Positions 32,386 through 42,700 of a stretch of 64,000 bases of DNA are shown here, piece after piece. Numbering within the stretch: the first letter of the stretch is position 1; each line of letters begins with the position of its first letter. This DNA is from Shewanella hafniensis (GTDB lineage Bacteria > Pseudomonadota > Gammaproteobacteria > Enterobacterales > Shewanellaceae): NCBI RefSeq assembly GCF_019655335.1, contig NZ_BPFD01000001.1:1-64000 (forward strand), written 5' to 3'. The translations under genes and the position numbers were made by a program. The notes below the pieces were generated by a model, which saw only the letters and a list, made by a program, of their open reading frames with translations, was not told the DNA's origin and did no database searches.

Positions 32386-33150
32386 CTAAAGGTCAAACAG
32401 TTGCATAGCATTCGACATCAAGTGTTCTGATATTAGAACACTTGATTTTTTTTGCAAAGTAGCGATTTTGTCTATAAAAAGAACAAGGTTAGCGGGTTGG
32501 TTACGTTTTTCAGTAACATTTATCGGCGTCATTGCCGGAGAATCAGTCTCAAGTATGAGGTGCTTGAGTGGGAGTTCAGTGACTGTTTTGAGTAATTTTT
32601 TGGCATTGGGATTCATAATCAAACCACCAATTCCCAACTTAAAACCTAACTTAATATATTCCTGTGCTATCTCAACACTGCCAGAAAAAGCATGTATCAC
32701 ACCGCCTCTAGGCAATTGATACTTTTTTAAACAGGCCAAAACCTCGGGATGTGCTTTAACACTATGAATAATCACCGGCAGATTAACGGATTTAGCTAAC
32801 GTCAATTGCGCCTCAAAAAACGCTAACTGCTGCGGCCAAGTAGCGGAGTAAAGTTTATCTAAGCCACATTCACCAATAGCAACAAAACGAGGACATTCGA
32901 GCAACGCGGCAACTTTAGATGTTAATGCTAAGATCCCTGCATCAACATTCTCTGGGCAAAACCAAGGATGGATGCCAAGGGCAAAATAGGTTTGATATTG
33001 TGCGGCAACAGCGAGCTGTTTGTGCCAGTGTTGCGGGGACACGCCAGGAATAATCAGATTATTAACCCCAACACTGTGCATTCGCTGCACTACAGTATCG
33101 CGGTCAAGATCAAACTCGGCAAAATCTAGATGTGCGTGGGTATCAATCAC
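32386..33150 (-). CDS. TatD-family metal-dependent hydrolase (DNase)
   Basis: This amidohydrolase-fold protein of the TatD family has 254 residues from the chosen start. The metal-binding HxH is at the very N-terminus (DTHAHLDF), followed by 'GIHPWF', 'AIGECGLD', 'VIIHSVKAH' and 'LETDSPA'. I chose the GTG at 33150 because GAGG lies eight bases upstream and family members begin at this strand. A longer frame from 33204 would overlap the upstream gene by 44 bases. It is probably co-transcribed with the small gene at 33161. The family is linked to DNA or RNA 3' processing; the true substrate is uncertain. Confidence 0.87.
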   Translation of the reverse strand: MIDTHAHLDFAEFDLDRDTVVQRMHSVGVNNLIIPGVSPQHWHKQLAVAAQYQTYFALGIHPWFCPENVDAGILALTSKVAALLECPRFVAIGECGLDKLYSATWPQQLAFFEAQLTLAKSVNLPVIIHSVKAHPEVLACLKKYQLPRGGVIHAFSGSVEIAQEYIKLGFKLGIGGLIMNPNAKKLLKTVTELPLKHLILETDSPAMTPINVTEKRNQPANLVLFIDKIATLQKKSSVLISEHLMSNAMQLFDL

Positions 33151-33160
33151 TGCAAATACC

Positions 33161-33352
33161 TCACTCTGCGGTCGATTGACCGTTTGAATGCGCTGCCGTT
33201 TCATCAGCTGCTGTCGTTTTAGCGCATTTTATCGCTAATGGCGGATCTTCAAGGCGTGGCATACAACAACGACGATTTTCGGGTGTCAGCCCCATACGGT
33301 CGCACCAATCGATATAAACCTGCCATGTTTTTGTGATCCAATTCGCCATCAT
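33161..33352 (-). CDS. Small conserved protein (DUF5363-like)
   Basis: This 63-residue protein has the N-terminal pattern 'WITKTWQVYIDWCDRMGLTPENRRCCMPRLEDPP', which resembles a small family of unknown function found next to tatD/prfC in gammaproteobacteria. The C-terminal 25 residues look unstructured. It ends ten bases before the tatD GTG start, so the two are likely one transcript. The family assignment is from memory of the pattern. Confidence 0.6.
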   Translation of the reverse strand: MMANWITKTWQVYIDWCDRMGLTPENRRCCMPRLEDPPLAIKCAKTTAADETAAHSNGQSTAE

Positions 33353-33442
33353 TCACATCCATAACCGTTTTTAGATTTCATTAGATACAAAAAAGGCGGT
33401 GAATTCACCGCCATTTCAACCACTATTTTGAACCTGACCTAA

Positions 33443-35029
33443 TTAGTGCTCGCGGGTTTTCGCAAACTCAATATCAGGATATCTTTCCATTGCAAGATTC
33501 AGGTTAACCATAGTTGGCGCAATATAGGTTAAGTTGTCACCACCATCGAGTGCTAAGTTTTGGCTACACTTGCGGCGGAACTCTTCAAGCTTACGCTCAT
33601 CCTTGCAATAAACCCAGCGAGCGGTCGAAACGCTGATACCTTCGTAAATGGCTTCAACGTTGTATTCGCTCTTAAGACGTCCAACTACCACTTCAAACTG
33701 CAGTACACCCACGGCGCCAACAATTAAATCGTTAGTATCGATTGGGCGGAATACTTGCACAGCACCTTCTTCAGACAACTGTACTAAGCCTTTTAATAGT
33801 TGCTTTTGCTTGAGTGGATCGCGCAGACGGATACGGCGGAACATTTCAGGCGCAAAGTTAGGCACGCCAGTAAAGCGGAACTTTTCACCTTGGGTAAAAG
33901 TATCACCAATACGAATAGTGCCATGGTTATGCAAACCAATGATATCGCCTGGGTAAGCTTCTTCAGCACGCTCACGATCGCCCGCCATAAAGGTCAATGC
34001 ATCGCTGACGTTAACATCTTTACCAATACGCACATGGTGCATTTTCATGCCCTGCTCGTAACGGCCAGAACAAACACGCATAAAGGCGACACGGTCACGG
34101 TGTTTTGGATCCATGTTTGCTTGGATTTTAAACACAAAACCAGTGAATTTCTCTTCTTCAGGCATAACTACGCGTGCATCGCTTTCGCGCGGTAATGGCT
34201 TAGGTGCCCACTCAACGATACCGTCAAGAATATGATCCACACCAAAGTTACCTAACGCGGTACCAAAGAACACTGGCGTCAGCTCACCTTTCAAGAAAGC
34301 CGCATGATCAAATTCATTCGACGCGCCACGCACTAATTCCATTTCATCACGTAAATCAGCGGCATAACTGCCTATCGCTTTATCAAGATCAGGATTATTG
34401 ATACCCTTCACCACGCGACGCTCTTGGATAGTATGCCCCATACCACTTTGATACAGCACGACTTCATCACGCAGTATGTGGTAAATACCTTTGAATTCTT
34501 TACCGCTGCCAATAGGCCAAGTAATAGGTGCGCAGGCAATATTCAGTACGTTTTCGACTTCATCCATCAGATCGATAGGATCACGGATATCACGGTCGAG
34601 TTTGTTCATAAAGGTCACGATCGGCGTATCACGCAGACGGGTCACTTCCATCAACTTAATAGTACGGTCTTCTACACCCTTTGCAGAGTCAATGACCATC
34701 AGACAGGAGTCAACAGCCGTTAGCGTACGATAGGTATCTTCAGAGAAGTCTTCGTGACCAGGCGTGTCGAGTAGGTTAACGAGGGCGCCACCATAGGGGA
34801 ACTGCATAACAGACGTAGTAATCGAAATACCACGGTCCTTCTCCATTTCCATCCAGTCAGACTTAGCATGCTGACCCGATTTTTTGCCTTTAACCGTACC
34901 CGCTTTTTGCAAAGCGTTTCCGAATAACAGCACTTTTTCGGTAATGGTTGTTTTACCCGCATCGGGGTGCGAGATGATAGCAAAGGTCCTTCGCTTATTG
35001 ATTTCATTAAGAAAATCTTGGTTTGCCAT
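33443..35029 (-). CDS. prfC: Peptide chain release factor 3 (RF3)
   Basis: RF3 is the GTPase that recycles RF1/RF2 from the ribosome after termination. The 528-residue protein has the G1 motif '[15 protein letters not shown]', G3 '[13 protein letters not shown]' and G4 'FMNKLDRD', and is of normal length. SXT/R391 ICEs integrate into the 5' end of prfC, and the ICE right-end genes begin just upstream here. The promoter and probably the first codons of this prfC are therefore likely to come from the ICE. Confidence 0.96.
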   Translation of the reverse strand: MANQDFLNEINKRRTFAIISHPDAGKTTITEKVLLFGNALQKAGTVKGKKSGQHAKSDWMEMEKDRGISITTSVMQFPYGGALVNLLDTPGHEDFSEDTYRTLTAVDSCLMVIDSAKGVEDRTIKLMEVTRLRDTPIVTFMNKLDRDIRDPIDLMDEVENVLNIACAPITWPIGSGKEFKGIYHILRDEVVLYQSGMGHTIQERRVVKGINNPDLDKAIGSYAADLRDEMELVRGASNEFDHAAFLKGELTPVFFGTALGNFGVDHILDGIVEWAPKPLPRESDARVVMPEEEKFTGFVFKIQANMDPKHRDRVAFMRVCSGRYEQGMKMHHVRIGKDVNVSDALTFMAGDRERAEEAYPGDIIGLHNHGTIRIGDTFTQGEKFRFTGVPNFAPEMFRRIRLRDPLKQKQLLKGLVQLSEEGAVQVFRPIDTNDLIVGAVGVLQFEVVVGRLKSEYNVEAIYEGISVSTARWVYCKDERKLEEFRRKCSQNLALDGGDNLTYIAPTMVNLNLAMERYPDIEFAKTREH

Positions 35030-35030
35030 G
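34985..35030. other. Probable ICE attachment junction (setR-side att) at the 5' end of prfC
   Basis: Inferred from position only: the conserved right-end gene of SXT/R391 ICEs (setR) lies next to the start of prfC, the known integration target. The exact crossover bases cannot be fixed without the other junction, which is outside the window. Confidence 0.45.
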
Positions 35031-35285
35031 TATAAATTCTTTTAGTTTGTACACGGATTTGTACACACTTTTGGAAGTACTCTCTTTTCAGTTCTTCGCT
35101 TGTCAAATCCGTCGTGTTAATCGTAATTGGCCGCTATTTTCGCTGATCTTGACTTTATAAACAATCAATGGTTATCTAATCGGTTACCATTTACTCTCAG
35201 CGTGCGCCAATGCTCAGTTGTAGCTGTTTGCAATCGTTGCTTCTTCAGCTCATGAACAACTGTGGCTAAACCACAAATTCCTTCG

Positions 35286-35933
35286 CTACCAAAAATCGAT
35301 GATAGCTTGTCGTACTACACCAATGATGGTGCAGTTGCCGTTGATCGGTATTGCAGGGTATTGCGGGTTCAAAGGTTTTAGGTACTGCTGTTCACCATCA
35401 ATAACCAACTGCTTAAAGGTTGCTTCTTTCGAATCATCCAAACGCGCAACAACCAATGAACCTGATGAATAAGGTAACTCAGGATCAACAACGATCACTG
35501 CTCCCTCAGGTATGGATTTTTTTCCGCTTGGATTTTCCATACTGTCGCCTTTTACGCGAAGTGCGAAACAACCCTCATGTGCTTTCCCAGTGACGTCACG
35601 CCACTCCTCAGCATCTTCATGGGCAAATCCCTCCGCTATTTCAGTCCAATCACCGGCCTGAACCCAGTTAATGAGAGGAATTCTTCCCTTAATGTCAGGC
35701 CCAACTTCTACATTACCGACCCCCAAGCCAATCTCGCCATCACCTGTGGCGAGCCAATGAGCATTCACGCGAAGCGCCTCCGCGATCTGCATGGTGTAAC
35801 GAGACCTAGCCGATTTACCAGAGCAAATCTGGCTGATCGACTGCTGTTTGATACCAATGCGTCGAGCCAACTCAGACTGAGTCACCCCAGTAAGCTGCAA
35901 GGCATGGTTTAGTCGTTCGGATAAAGTTTTCAT
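35286..35933 (-). CDS. setR: SetR, CI/LexA-like repressor of the ICE
   Basis: SetR holds the ICE quiescent and is inactivated by RecA-stimulated self-cleavage during the SOS response. The 215-residue protein has an N-terminal helix-turn-helix (QSELARRIGIKQQSISQICSG) and a C-terminal LexA/S24 peptidase domain. Visible catalytic features are the Ala-Gly cleavage site (WVQAGDW), nucleophile Ser (KGDSMENP) and Lys (EATFKQL). It is transcribed away from croS across a 117-base region with four palindromic operators, and lies 256 bases from prfC. Confidence 0.95.
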   Translation of the reverse strand: MKTLSERLNHALQLTGVTQSELARRIGIKQQSISQICSGKSARSRYTMQIAEALRVNAHWLATGDGEIGLGVGNVEVGPDIKGRIPLINWVQAGDWTEIAEGFAHEDAEEWRDVTGKAHEGCFALRVKGDSMENPSGKKSIPEGAVIVVDPELPYSSGSLVVARLDDSKEATFKQLVIDGEQQYLKPLNPQYPAIPINGNCTIIGVVRQAIIDFW

Positions 35934-35944
35934 AAGCCCGTATT

Positions 35945-36039
35945 CTACAAATAAAACTGTAGCCTTTCAACAATTTTAACTGTTGACTTATCTACAGTTT
36001 AAACTGTAACATTCAATCTTGTAACAGTTATTATTGTAA
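35945..36039. promoter_or_regulatory. Four-site SetR/CroS operator array
   Basis: Four 18-bp imperfect palindromes of the form YWACA-N8-TGTWR lie at 35945-35962, 35968-35985, 35992-36009 and 36022-36039, between setR and croS. The third is a near-perfect palindrome. The array resembles the lambda-like switch of SXT/R391, where SetR and the Cro-like protein compete to set lysogenic or conjugative state. Confidence 0.85.
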
Positions 36040-36050
36040 CAGGAGACGGT

Positions 36051-36302
36051 ATGGAAGTGTTCAACACGACACAAAAACATCTCCGCCGTGCCATTGACTT
36101 GGTCGGCGGGCAATCAGCATTAGCACGAGCCATCAACTCAAAACAGCAAAACGTCTGGTTTTGGTTGAATAAATCAGGGCGTGTTCCCGCTGAATTCGTT
36201 TTACCCATCGAACAAGCTACGCAAGGACAGGTAACCCGATCCCAGTTAAGACCGGACATCTACCCCGAATGCCCAAGCGAGCTGAAAGCCAGTAACCAGT
36301 AG
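36051..36302 (+). CDS. croS: Cro-like regulator (YdaS type) opposing SetR
   Basis: This 83-residue helix-turn-helix protein (HLRRAIDLVGGQSALARAINSKQQNVWFWLN) of the YdaS/Cro type is encoded first in the rightward operon, divergent from setR. In SXT/R391 its counterpart represses setR expression and helps switch to the transfer programme. A Shine-Dalgarno (ACAGGAGA) lies seven bases upstream of the ATG. Confidence 0.85.
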   Translation: MEVFNTTQKHLRRAIDLVGGQSALARAINSKQQNVWFWLNKSGRVPAEFVLPIEQATQGQVTRSQLRPDIYPECPSELKASNQ

Positions 36303-36357
36303 GATTAAGGGCAAGTAATGGTCAGCATTTTACGTAAACACAAAAGCGAGTACCTCC

Positions 36358-37227
36358 ATGCGTGATTATGGCAAGGTCTATACCCGCTTTTGGCTAAAGC
36401 AAAATGTTTTGTCCTGGAGTGACTCAGCGAAGTTGCTAGGACTGTACTTGCTTACATGCCCGCATTGTAATTTGCTTGGCTGCTTTCGACTGCCGATTGG
36501 TTACGTTGCTTCTGACTTGAACTGGGATGAGCAACAGGTTGCCAAGGCGTTAAGTGAGTTAGAACAAGATCAGTTCCTGATTCGTTGCGAGGAATCTGGT
36601 TGGACTTTGATTCGAAGCTTTCTGAAGCACAACCCAATCGAAAACCCAAACCAAGGTAAGGCAGCCTTTCGGTTGCTTAAAGATGTACCTGCCGACTTCA
36701 TTGGTATGGCATCGCTTTTGAAATCTCTTGCCGCTTTTCAAGCTCGGCTACCAGAAGAATTTTCATCATTGTTTATGCCTGATGGCAACCCGGTAAGGGA
36801 CTCTCAACGGTCGGATGACTCTGAGAGAAGCAATAAAGCAACAGTTAAAACTGTTGACCACATACAGTTTGAAGACTTCTGGGATGTACAAATACGCAAA
36901 GAAAAAAAAGCGAAAGCCAAAGAAGAATGGCTACGCATGGGACTCAATGAAGACCATGAACTCGCCTTGGAAGTGCTAACACGCTGGAAAGAGCAACGAG
37001 ACAACCGATTACAGTATCAAGATCGGACTAAGACCCCTATGCCACATAACTGGCTTTTAAACCGGCAATGGGAAGACGAGTACGTTCGCATTGATGAAGT
37101 ACAGCAATCATCGACGAGCCTAAAGGGCAGCAATCACCAATTGAATATTGAAGAAAGCAATCGCCGCATTGCTGAAAGCTGGGCCGGACCAGGTATTCGG
37201 GAGGTTCGTTCAAGTGCAGGAGGTTGA
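36358..37227 (+). CDS. Phage-replication-like DNA-binding protein of the ICE set operon
   Basis: This 289-residue protein has an N-terminal winged-helix-like region ('SDSAKLLGLYLLTCPHCNLLGCFRLP', 'QQVAKALSELEQDQFLI'), a charged middle, and a C-terminal segment rich in Lys and Glu. The pattern resembles phage replication-initiator (O-like/DnaT-like) proteins. It occupies the conserved position after croS in SXT/R391 elements. It overlaps the next gene by 14 bases. A role in ICE replication or helicase loading is inferred. Confidence 0.65.
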   Translation: MRDYGKVYTRFWLKQNVLSWSDSAKLLGLYLLTCPHCNLLGCFRLPIGYVASDLNWDEQQVAKALSELEQDQFLIRCEESGWTLIRSFLKHNPIENPNQGKAAFRLLKDVPADFIGMASLLKSLAAFQARLPEEFSSLFMPDGNPVRDSQRSDDSERSNKATVKTVDHIQFEDFWDVQIRKEKKAKAKEEWLRMGLNEDHELALEVLTRWKEQRDNRLQYQDRTKTPMPHNWLLNRQWEDEYVRIDEVQQSSTSLKGSNHQLNIEESNRRIAESWAGPGIREVRSSAGG

Positions 37228-37876
37228 TAAACGCGAGTTTGCTGAAGTTTGGGGAGCAGCTTGGGCCATGTATGGCAAAAGCGTATCACCACAATTGCTA
37301 TCCATCGCATTTGAAGCCCTTCGTGCTTATAGCATTGAAGAAGTGCGAATCGGTCTGACTCGGCATATTCAATCACCGGATACTGGGCAATTTTTTCCAA
37401 AGCCCGCTGACGTCATCAAGCATATCGACGGCAACTCAGGTTCAAGAGCCATGGTTGCTTGGAACAAAGTTGACAAGGCTGTTCGTCAGGTTGGCGCTTG
37501 GACATCCGTGATGTTTGACGATGCGCTTATCCACCGCGTGATTTCAGACATGGGTGGATGGGTTGAACTCTGCAAGGTTGATGACAGGGAATACCCCTTT
37601 AAGCAAAAAGAGTTTTTAACACGCTACCAGGCTTACTTGCTACGGGACGAAGTGGGTGAATACCCAAGGCTATTACAGGGTATTGCAGACCATCAGAACC
37701 AGCAAAAAGGATTTGATATGCAAGCGCCTGTTGCCGTAGGCGACTGGTCAAAAGCGGCACAAGTTTATACGAGAGGCATCGCTGACTTTAGCGCAGTGCC
37801 TTTAAAAAGAATAAGCCCGAAAGCCATTCAGGCGCTTCTCGGAAATGAATTAGAGGACAAAAATGAAAACGATTAA
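37214..37876 (+). CDS. Conserved ICE protein, possible replisome-loading partner
   Basis: I chose the GTG at 37214, preceded by GGAGG at nine bases. It gives a 220-residue protein starting VQEVDKREFAEVWGAAWAMY. The frame is open further upstream to 37148 but would overlap the previous gene by 80 bases. The protein is alpha-helical ('YSIEEVRIGLTRHIQSPDTGQFFPKPADVI'), a pattern seen in phage loader-type proteins (the 'FFPKPADV' segment is common there). It probably works with the upstream replication-like protein. Its 3' end overlaps the next gene by 14 bases. Confidence 0.6.
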   Translation: MQEVDKREFAEVWGAAWAMYGKSVSPQLLSIAFEALRAYSIEEVRIGLTRHIQSPDTGQFFPKPADVIKHIDGNSGSRAMVAWNKVDKAVRQVGAWTSVMFDDALIHRVISDMGGWVELCKVDDREYPFKQKEFLTRYQAYLLRDEVGEYPRLLQGIADHQNQQKGFDMQAPVAVGDWSKAAQVYTRGIADFSAVPLKRISPKAIQALLGNELEDKNEND

Positions 37877-38411
37877 AGCAAAAACCATTGCCCTAGTGAT
37901 AGCCATGTCCGCAAGCACTTCAGTCTATGCGTTTCCGGGCTATCAGTGGGAAAAAGCAGCACAAAGCGTTGGTATTGATCCTGTCATGCTCTACGCCGTT
38001 GCCTTGGCTGAGTCGGCCTCAAATCGAGGTCTCAACATGACCAGTCCATGGCCATACGCAATTCGCAATGGTTCAAATGCAACCTACGCCAAATCTAAGA
38101 CAGAAGCGGAGCAACTGTTAAACCAAGCACTGCAAGAGAGTGAAAAATACCAGCTCGATATTGGCCTAATGCAAATCAATTTGCATTGGCATGGGCATCG
38201 GGTGAGCTCAGCAGCGGAACTGCTAGACCCCATCACCAACCTTACGGTCGGCTCAAGTATTTTGGCCGAAGCAATCAAGTCTTCACCAAATGATTTAGAG
38301 CTTGGCATAGGCCGCTATCACAGTTGGAACGAAGAGCGTGCACGCTGGTATGGGCAAAGAGTGCTTTCTATCTATCGCAATATTTTACATGAACTGGAGG
38401 TCCGTCAATGA
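37863..38411 (+). CDS. Periplasmic lytic transglycosylase (SLT domain)
   Basis: This 182-residue protein has a signal peptide (hydrophobic core to about residue 22, ending VYA) and a soluble lytic transglycosylase domain. The catalytic Glu is in 'MLYAVALAESASNRG', and 'LDIGLMQINLHWHG' is the second signature. It would open peptidoglycan locally for the conjugation apparatus. It is the usual slt gene of the SXT/R391 set operon and overlaps setD by four bases. Confidence 0.9.
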   Translation: MKTIKAKTIALVIAMSASTSVYAFPGYQWEKAAQSVGIDPVMLYAVALAESASNRGLNMTSPWPYAIRNGSNATYAKSKTEAEQLLNQALQESEKYQLDIGLMQINLHWHGHRVSSAAELLDPITNLTVGSSILAEAIKSSPNDLELGIGRYHSWNEERARWYGQRVLSIYRNILHELEVRQ

Positions 38412-38707
38412 CAACCAATCAACAAGACTTCTATCAATTAAATTTGGCGTACCTACACGCAGCACGAGAATTAGCGCGCATTGATCCGCAAGAGGCCGTC
38501 TTGCGCTTTGGACTTACACGCGACGTGGTGGATGCACTGATTAATGCCGGTGTTGACGACCTGCAACGAGTGGCGACCTCATCATTCATGCTGTTTCAAC
38601 CAAGGGGTAACCAAAGCCAACTGATTGAGATGGTGAAGAGCAAAGGTACAGGTATCCCAAGAATCGCTTATTTATTATCAACCCTAAACAACAAGGGGGA
38701 TGCATGA
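38408..38707 (+). CDS. setD: SetD, FlhD-like co-activator of transfer genes
   Basis: SetD pairs with SetC as the master activator of SXT/R391 transfer and excision genes. The 99-residue protein follows the FlhD pattern ('YLHAARELARIDPQEAVLRFGLTRDVVDAL'). The overlaps ATGA with slt upstream and setC downstream indicate translational coupling. Confidence 0.92.
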   Translation: MTTNQQDFYQLNLAYLHAARELARIDPQEAVLRFGLTRDVVDALINAGVDDLQRVATSSFMLFQPRGNQSQLIEMVKSKGTGIPRIAYLLSTLNNKGDA

Positions 38708-39237
38708 TTGATAACCTGTCCAAAAGTGAGCTGTTTACCCGAGCCTCGCTGCTTATTAAGTACGGATTTCGAACGACCATTATCGCGCTCGATACAGGTT
38801 TGCCAATCCACATTATCAGAAGGCTGCACAAAGAAGTGACTGGCAAGTCACCTTGTCCTGGTCAATTGCCAGAATCTGATGCCATCGTTAAAAGCAGAAG
38901 AGCCCTAGTTGAAGGCTCCCTGCTGATGGCGCTTTATGTCAATATTGGTGGTGATAATGTCTACAAGAAATTAAATATCGATGCTTTGATGAAGGCTTAC
39001 GATGCGTACTTGGTTGCAAGAGAAGAGGCAGATCTTCCAGCTGAGATCCCCTGGAAAAAACTGACCATCAATGAAGGTTGGGTTCTAGCTCGTGATTTAA
39101 GATCACAGCTTGCATCCTTACACCGGTGTCGATGCGGCAGTCTGTATTTGACGGTATCTCAACAGCGCATTCAGCTTAAATGTCCTGTGTGTGAGATTAT
39201 GGCCGAGCAAACCACTAGAGCACTTTTTGAGAACTAA
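38704..39237 (+). CDS. setC: SetC, FlhC-like master activator of transfer genes
   Basis: This 177-residue FlhC homologue has an N-terminal 'LLIKYGFRTTIIALDTGLPIHIIRRLHKE' HTH-like region and a C-terminal four-cysteine zinc site (CRC...CPVC, about residues 141-164), as in FlhC. With SetD it activates the ICE tra, int and xis promoters. The start overlaps setD by four bases. Confidence 0.92.
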   Translation: MIDNLSKSELFTRASLLIKYGFRTTIIALDTGLPIHIIRRLHKEVTGKSPCPGQLPESDAIVKSRRALVEGSLLMALYVNIGGDNVYKKLNIDALMKAYDAYLVAREEADLPAEIPWKKLTINEGWVLARDLRSQLASLHRCRCGSLYLTVSQQRIQLKCPVCEIMAEQTTRALFEN

Positions 39238-39291
39238 CATGCTGATGCATGATTTGATTGTGCACCGCCCGTGCACTTTGAGAGTACTAAG

Positions 39292-39723
39292 ATGATAAAA
39301 TTACTTAAATCTTTACCAGCACGCTGCTGGTTTATATCACTGGGGCTTTTTCTGGCGACTTTGGCTGCGGCTCATTTTTTTCCCTCAGAAATATTAACGG
39401 CATCTGCCAAGTTAGCGGCTTTGCCATTTCTGATTTGCACCGTCGTTTTTTTCAGCTACTTGGGATTCAAAGCGACCTGTAATCCCATCGGACTTATAGC
39501 CATCATCACTATGCTTGTAGCAATCGCATATTGGCAAGCGAGTTGGACAATTTTATGTGTCGGTTTAGCCTTCTTAGGCTTAAGCGGACTAATCCATTTA
39601 TTTCAAAGACAACTGAAAGATACCGGTCGAGAACTAAGCCTGAGCGAAAAAAAATATTGGTACTGGGTAAACGAATTTGCAGACGGTCGCTCATCTATCC
39701 TCCCCAAAAGGCCAAAAAAATAG
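39292..39723 (+). CDS. eex: Eex, entry exclusion inner-membrane protein
   Basis: Eex in the recipient recognises donor TraG and blocks redundant transfer. I chose the ATG at 39292, giving 143 residues, the size I recall for SXT/R391 Eex; GAGAG lies seven bases upstream. An upstream GTG at 39271 would add seven residues. The protein has about three to four membrane helices and a cytoplasmic C-terminus. The exclusion group (S or R) cannot be assigned by eye. It is convergent with traG, its known partner. Confidence 0.85.
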   Translation: MIKLLKSLPARCWFISLGLFLATLAAAHFFPSEILTASAKLAALPFLICTVVFFSYLGFKATCNPIGLIAIITMLVAIAYWQASWTILCVGLAFLGLSGLIHLFQRQLKDTGRELSLSEKKYWYWVNEFADGRSSILPKRPKK

Positions 39724-39757
39724 CCAGCCCATCACAAGCTGGCTACCTTCTGTTTTT
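39714..39757. terminator. Terminator between eex and traG
   Basis: The 8-bp stem TAGCCAGC / GCTGGCTA (39721-39728, 39738-39745) has A-rich sequence on the left, giving a T-run for the minus strand, and TTTTT on the right. It probably ends both the traFHG and the eex transcripts. Confidence 0.75.
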
Positions 39758-42700
39758 AGTTCCTTCCTGAAGCCTGGTTATAGGCCCTAATATCGATCAA
39801 GTTGTTCTGAGCATAATCTCCAGCAAGGGATGCATTTGAGATCACTGCAATCTGCTTATCCACAAATGCTTTATCTTCTTCGGACACACTGTCGGGGATG
39901 TAAGCACCGCTCTCATCTTTTTGACGATACTCATTTAGCATTTGCTCCCTTAGACCAAGCATTTCAGGCGACCAACTCGATGAGTCTTCAGAGTTGAAAA
40001 CGCGCCCCGCCAAACCTTCATTGAAAGCTTGAGCGAACACTTGACTTTGAATCGGGGTCAATCCCATTCTCTGCCCTTCGCTGTATGCTTCCTTTTTAAA
40101 ATCATCAGCATACTGCTCTAGGAACTCACCATATCGATTGTTAACTGCCGCACCGAATGCCCCCGCCAACATGGCTTCAGACTTAGTGCCCCAGTTTACT
40201 TCGGAAGCATACTGCGAACTCGATCCACTGTATGCATCATTAAACGCCGTCAATGGGTTTTCCAAAGAGGTTCCTGCATCAACGGCGGCTTTTAAGCCAT
40301 CCCAGGTTGATTTGCTGGCCACCGTAGCGTTGTGCAAGAAACCTCGTGAGCCAGGATCTTCAAGCGCTTGTTCTTTGTAACTCTCATAGTCTTCGCCAAA
40401 GTGATTCAAGGTATGCAGTGCTGCATCAGTATGCTTGCCACTGAAATCACCAATAGCACTGGCGCTGTTGAAGAACATTTCAGCACCAGAAACTCCGCTA
40501 TCATCAGCCATAATGCGTGATCGCCACTGAGATCCAGCTTCACTGTTTAGTCCAGATTGATAGGTACTTGTGTCAGTAGCTACGGCCTGCTGAGCTTGCT
40601 GCTGATGCGCATTCAACTGTCCATCTATACCAGACAGATTGGTTTGGTAAGCCGATTGAGCTGCGTTGAACTGAGTTTGAACTGTTGCTGCATCCTCGTA
40701 GCCGCCCAATACACCCGATTCAACTTGGCTTTGAGTACCACCAAAAGTAGGTGCAGTTGATGACAAGCCTTCATTTGAGCGCGGCTGAATTGATCGTAAA
40801 TCGGCTCCGGTAGCCATGGCCATAACAGTCATTGCTGCTTGATAATCATTGTCCCGTTCAGCGGGCGTTGAAGAATTGCTATAGGTTAAAGACTCCATAG
40901 CTGCGGCCACATACGCCTGATTATCATCAGGTAACAAGCGCTGATACATTGGAAGGTTTTCACGTAATCGGTTACCGGCTTCAACATGCTGGTTCATATA
41001 GCGACCTAAATAATCCATGACTTCAGGATTATCCGCCGCTAATCGGGTTAACGTCGCACCATCAGTATTTCTTTGTCCTGATAGACTGTAGCTGGCCTGA
41101 TCAAGCTCACTAAAGCGGTTTGATGCCGTGACAACGTCTTGTGCTGAACTCTGAAGAGACTGATAGTCTTGGTTAGACAAGGACATCTCAACGCCAGAAC
41201 GTCTTGAATCTGAAAGGTCCTTAACCATTGCATCGCGATACTCAGCACGTCGTGAATCACTTGATGCCAAGCTTTGCATCTCCCCAGTGAGCGTATTTGC
41301 GGTCGTAGATCGAGAACTGCCTTCTGATGACTCAACTTGGCCACTAAAGTTACCACCTAGATCCAACCCAGCTCGTAACCGTGATATTTTTGGCACTCTT
41401 GAGGATTCAGGCTTATCGACTCCAGGCAAGCTACCTTGTGGGGAGTCATTCCCCCCTGTACCAAGTAATCTTCCCAAGAACCCTTTGTCTGCTACTTCTT
41501 TATCACCGGTATTTGTAATAGTTCCATCGCCACCGACCCTTAGGCCTCCCGATAACACGCCAGATACCAAGCCACGTACAGCGTCTTTTTTATCGTCTCC
41601 GAAACCATACCGTGTTTGCAGGTCATCAGTAACCTGATTAACAACGGCGCTAGATGCGGAATTAGAAGAACCGATCTGACGTCCAACCGAAGAAAGGTTG
41701 TCGTAACTTAGCTTTTCACCAAAAGTTCGACTCATGGTATTGCCAACCTGACGACTAAAGGCTTGAGTTGCCTGAGTCATGGATTCTTTTGCAGAGCCGA
41801 CCATTGAACCCACTGCGTTTCCGACAGAGAAACTGCTTAGTAAGTTTGACGCACCGGTCATTGCAGAACCAGTGAGGGCTGAATTTTGGAACATTGACTG
41901 TGATTGCATCACCGGGGCATTTTTTGAGACATCTGGACTAGCCAGCTTTTCATCAATGGCATCGCCGTTTTGAAGACGTCCAGCCAAGTGGGTTGCGGTT
42001 ATTGCTGAGCCATACACGAGCATGAGCGAAATTGCCGGAACACTCGACGCCAACATGCCGCCAGTAGCTATCCAGGTTTGCAGCACTGAATCCATCTGCA
42101 TCATCCCAGCAAAAGATGGCACTTCTGTACCTGCAAAGGCATCAAGAGCCGACATTTTCCCTGCAACGGTTAAATGAATATACAGGTTAATGATGGCCAT
42201 GACAGGCATCCAAAGTTGAATCCAAAGCAGGATTAACAAGTACTTCCCGGCCATTCGCATCCCGATTTGGCCAAGGGCTATCACAAAGGCCATCAATGGG
42301 GTGATGGCGTAAATGAAACCCTCAAAAAACGTCATCATCGGACGAACAATGCTTTGGAACAGGGTCTGCTCCGCCGCCCATTGCGTATTGCGCTGCTCAA
42401 TTGCTTGGTTAACCATAACGGCTGCGGTGAAAGCTTGATCATCCATATACTTGCCCGTCACGCTTTGTTCATAAATAGGCAAAAGCACTGACGCGGTCAT
42501 GTACTCTTGGGTGTTAACCGAAGCCAAACCAAGGTTATTCAGTGCATTTCGGATCACGTCATCAGTGTCCGTTGCTGACGAAGTCCCCAATGAGGCTGAC
42601 AGAACCTGTTTAAGCCTTGGAATGAAGGTTGATTCTGTCATGAGTTTCAGTTGGCTGTAGGCGTCGGTGCAGTCCAGATCGCTACTGCTACCACTGAGCA

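Noticed and set aside
33151..33204. Longer TatD start
   Set aside because: It would overlap the upstream small gene by 44 bases; the GTG at 33150 places the HxH metal motif at the N-terminus as in the family.
34720..35106. Open frame overlapping the 5' end of prfC
   Set aside because: It is a shifted frame of prfC with no motif; the RF3 frame is unambiguous.
37148..37213. Upstream extension of the ICE gene at 37214
   Set aside because: It would overlap the previous gene by 80 bases and has no good ribosome site, while the GTG at 37214 has GGAGG in place.
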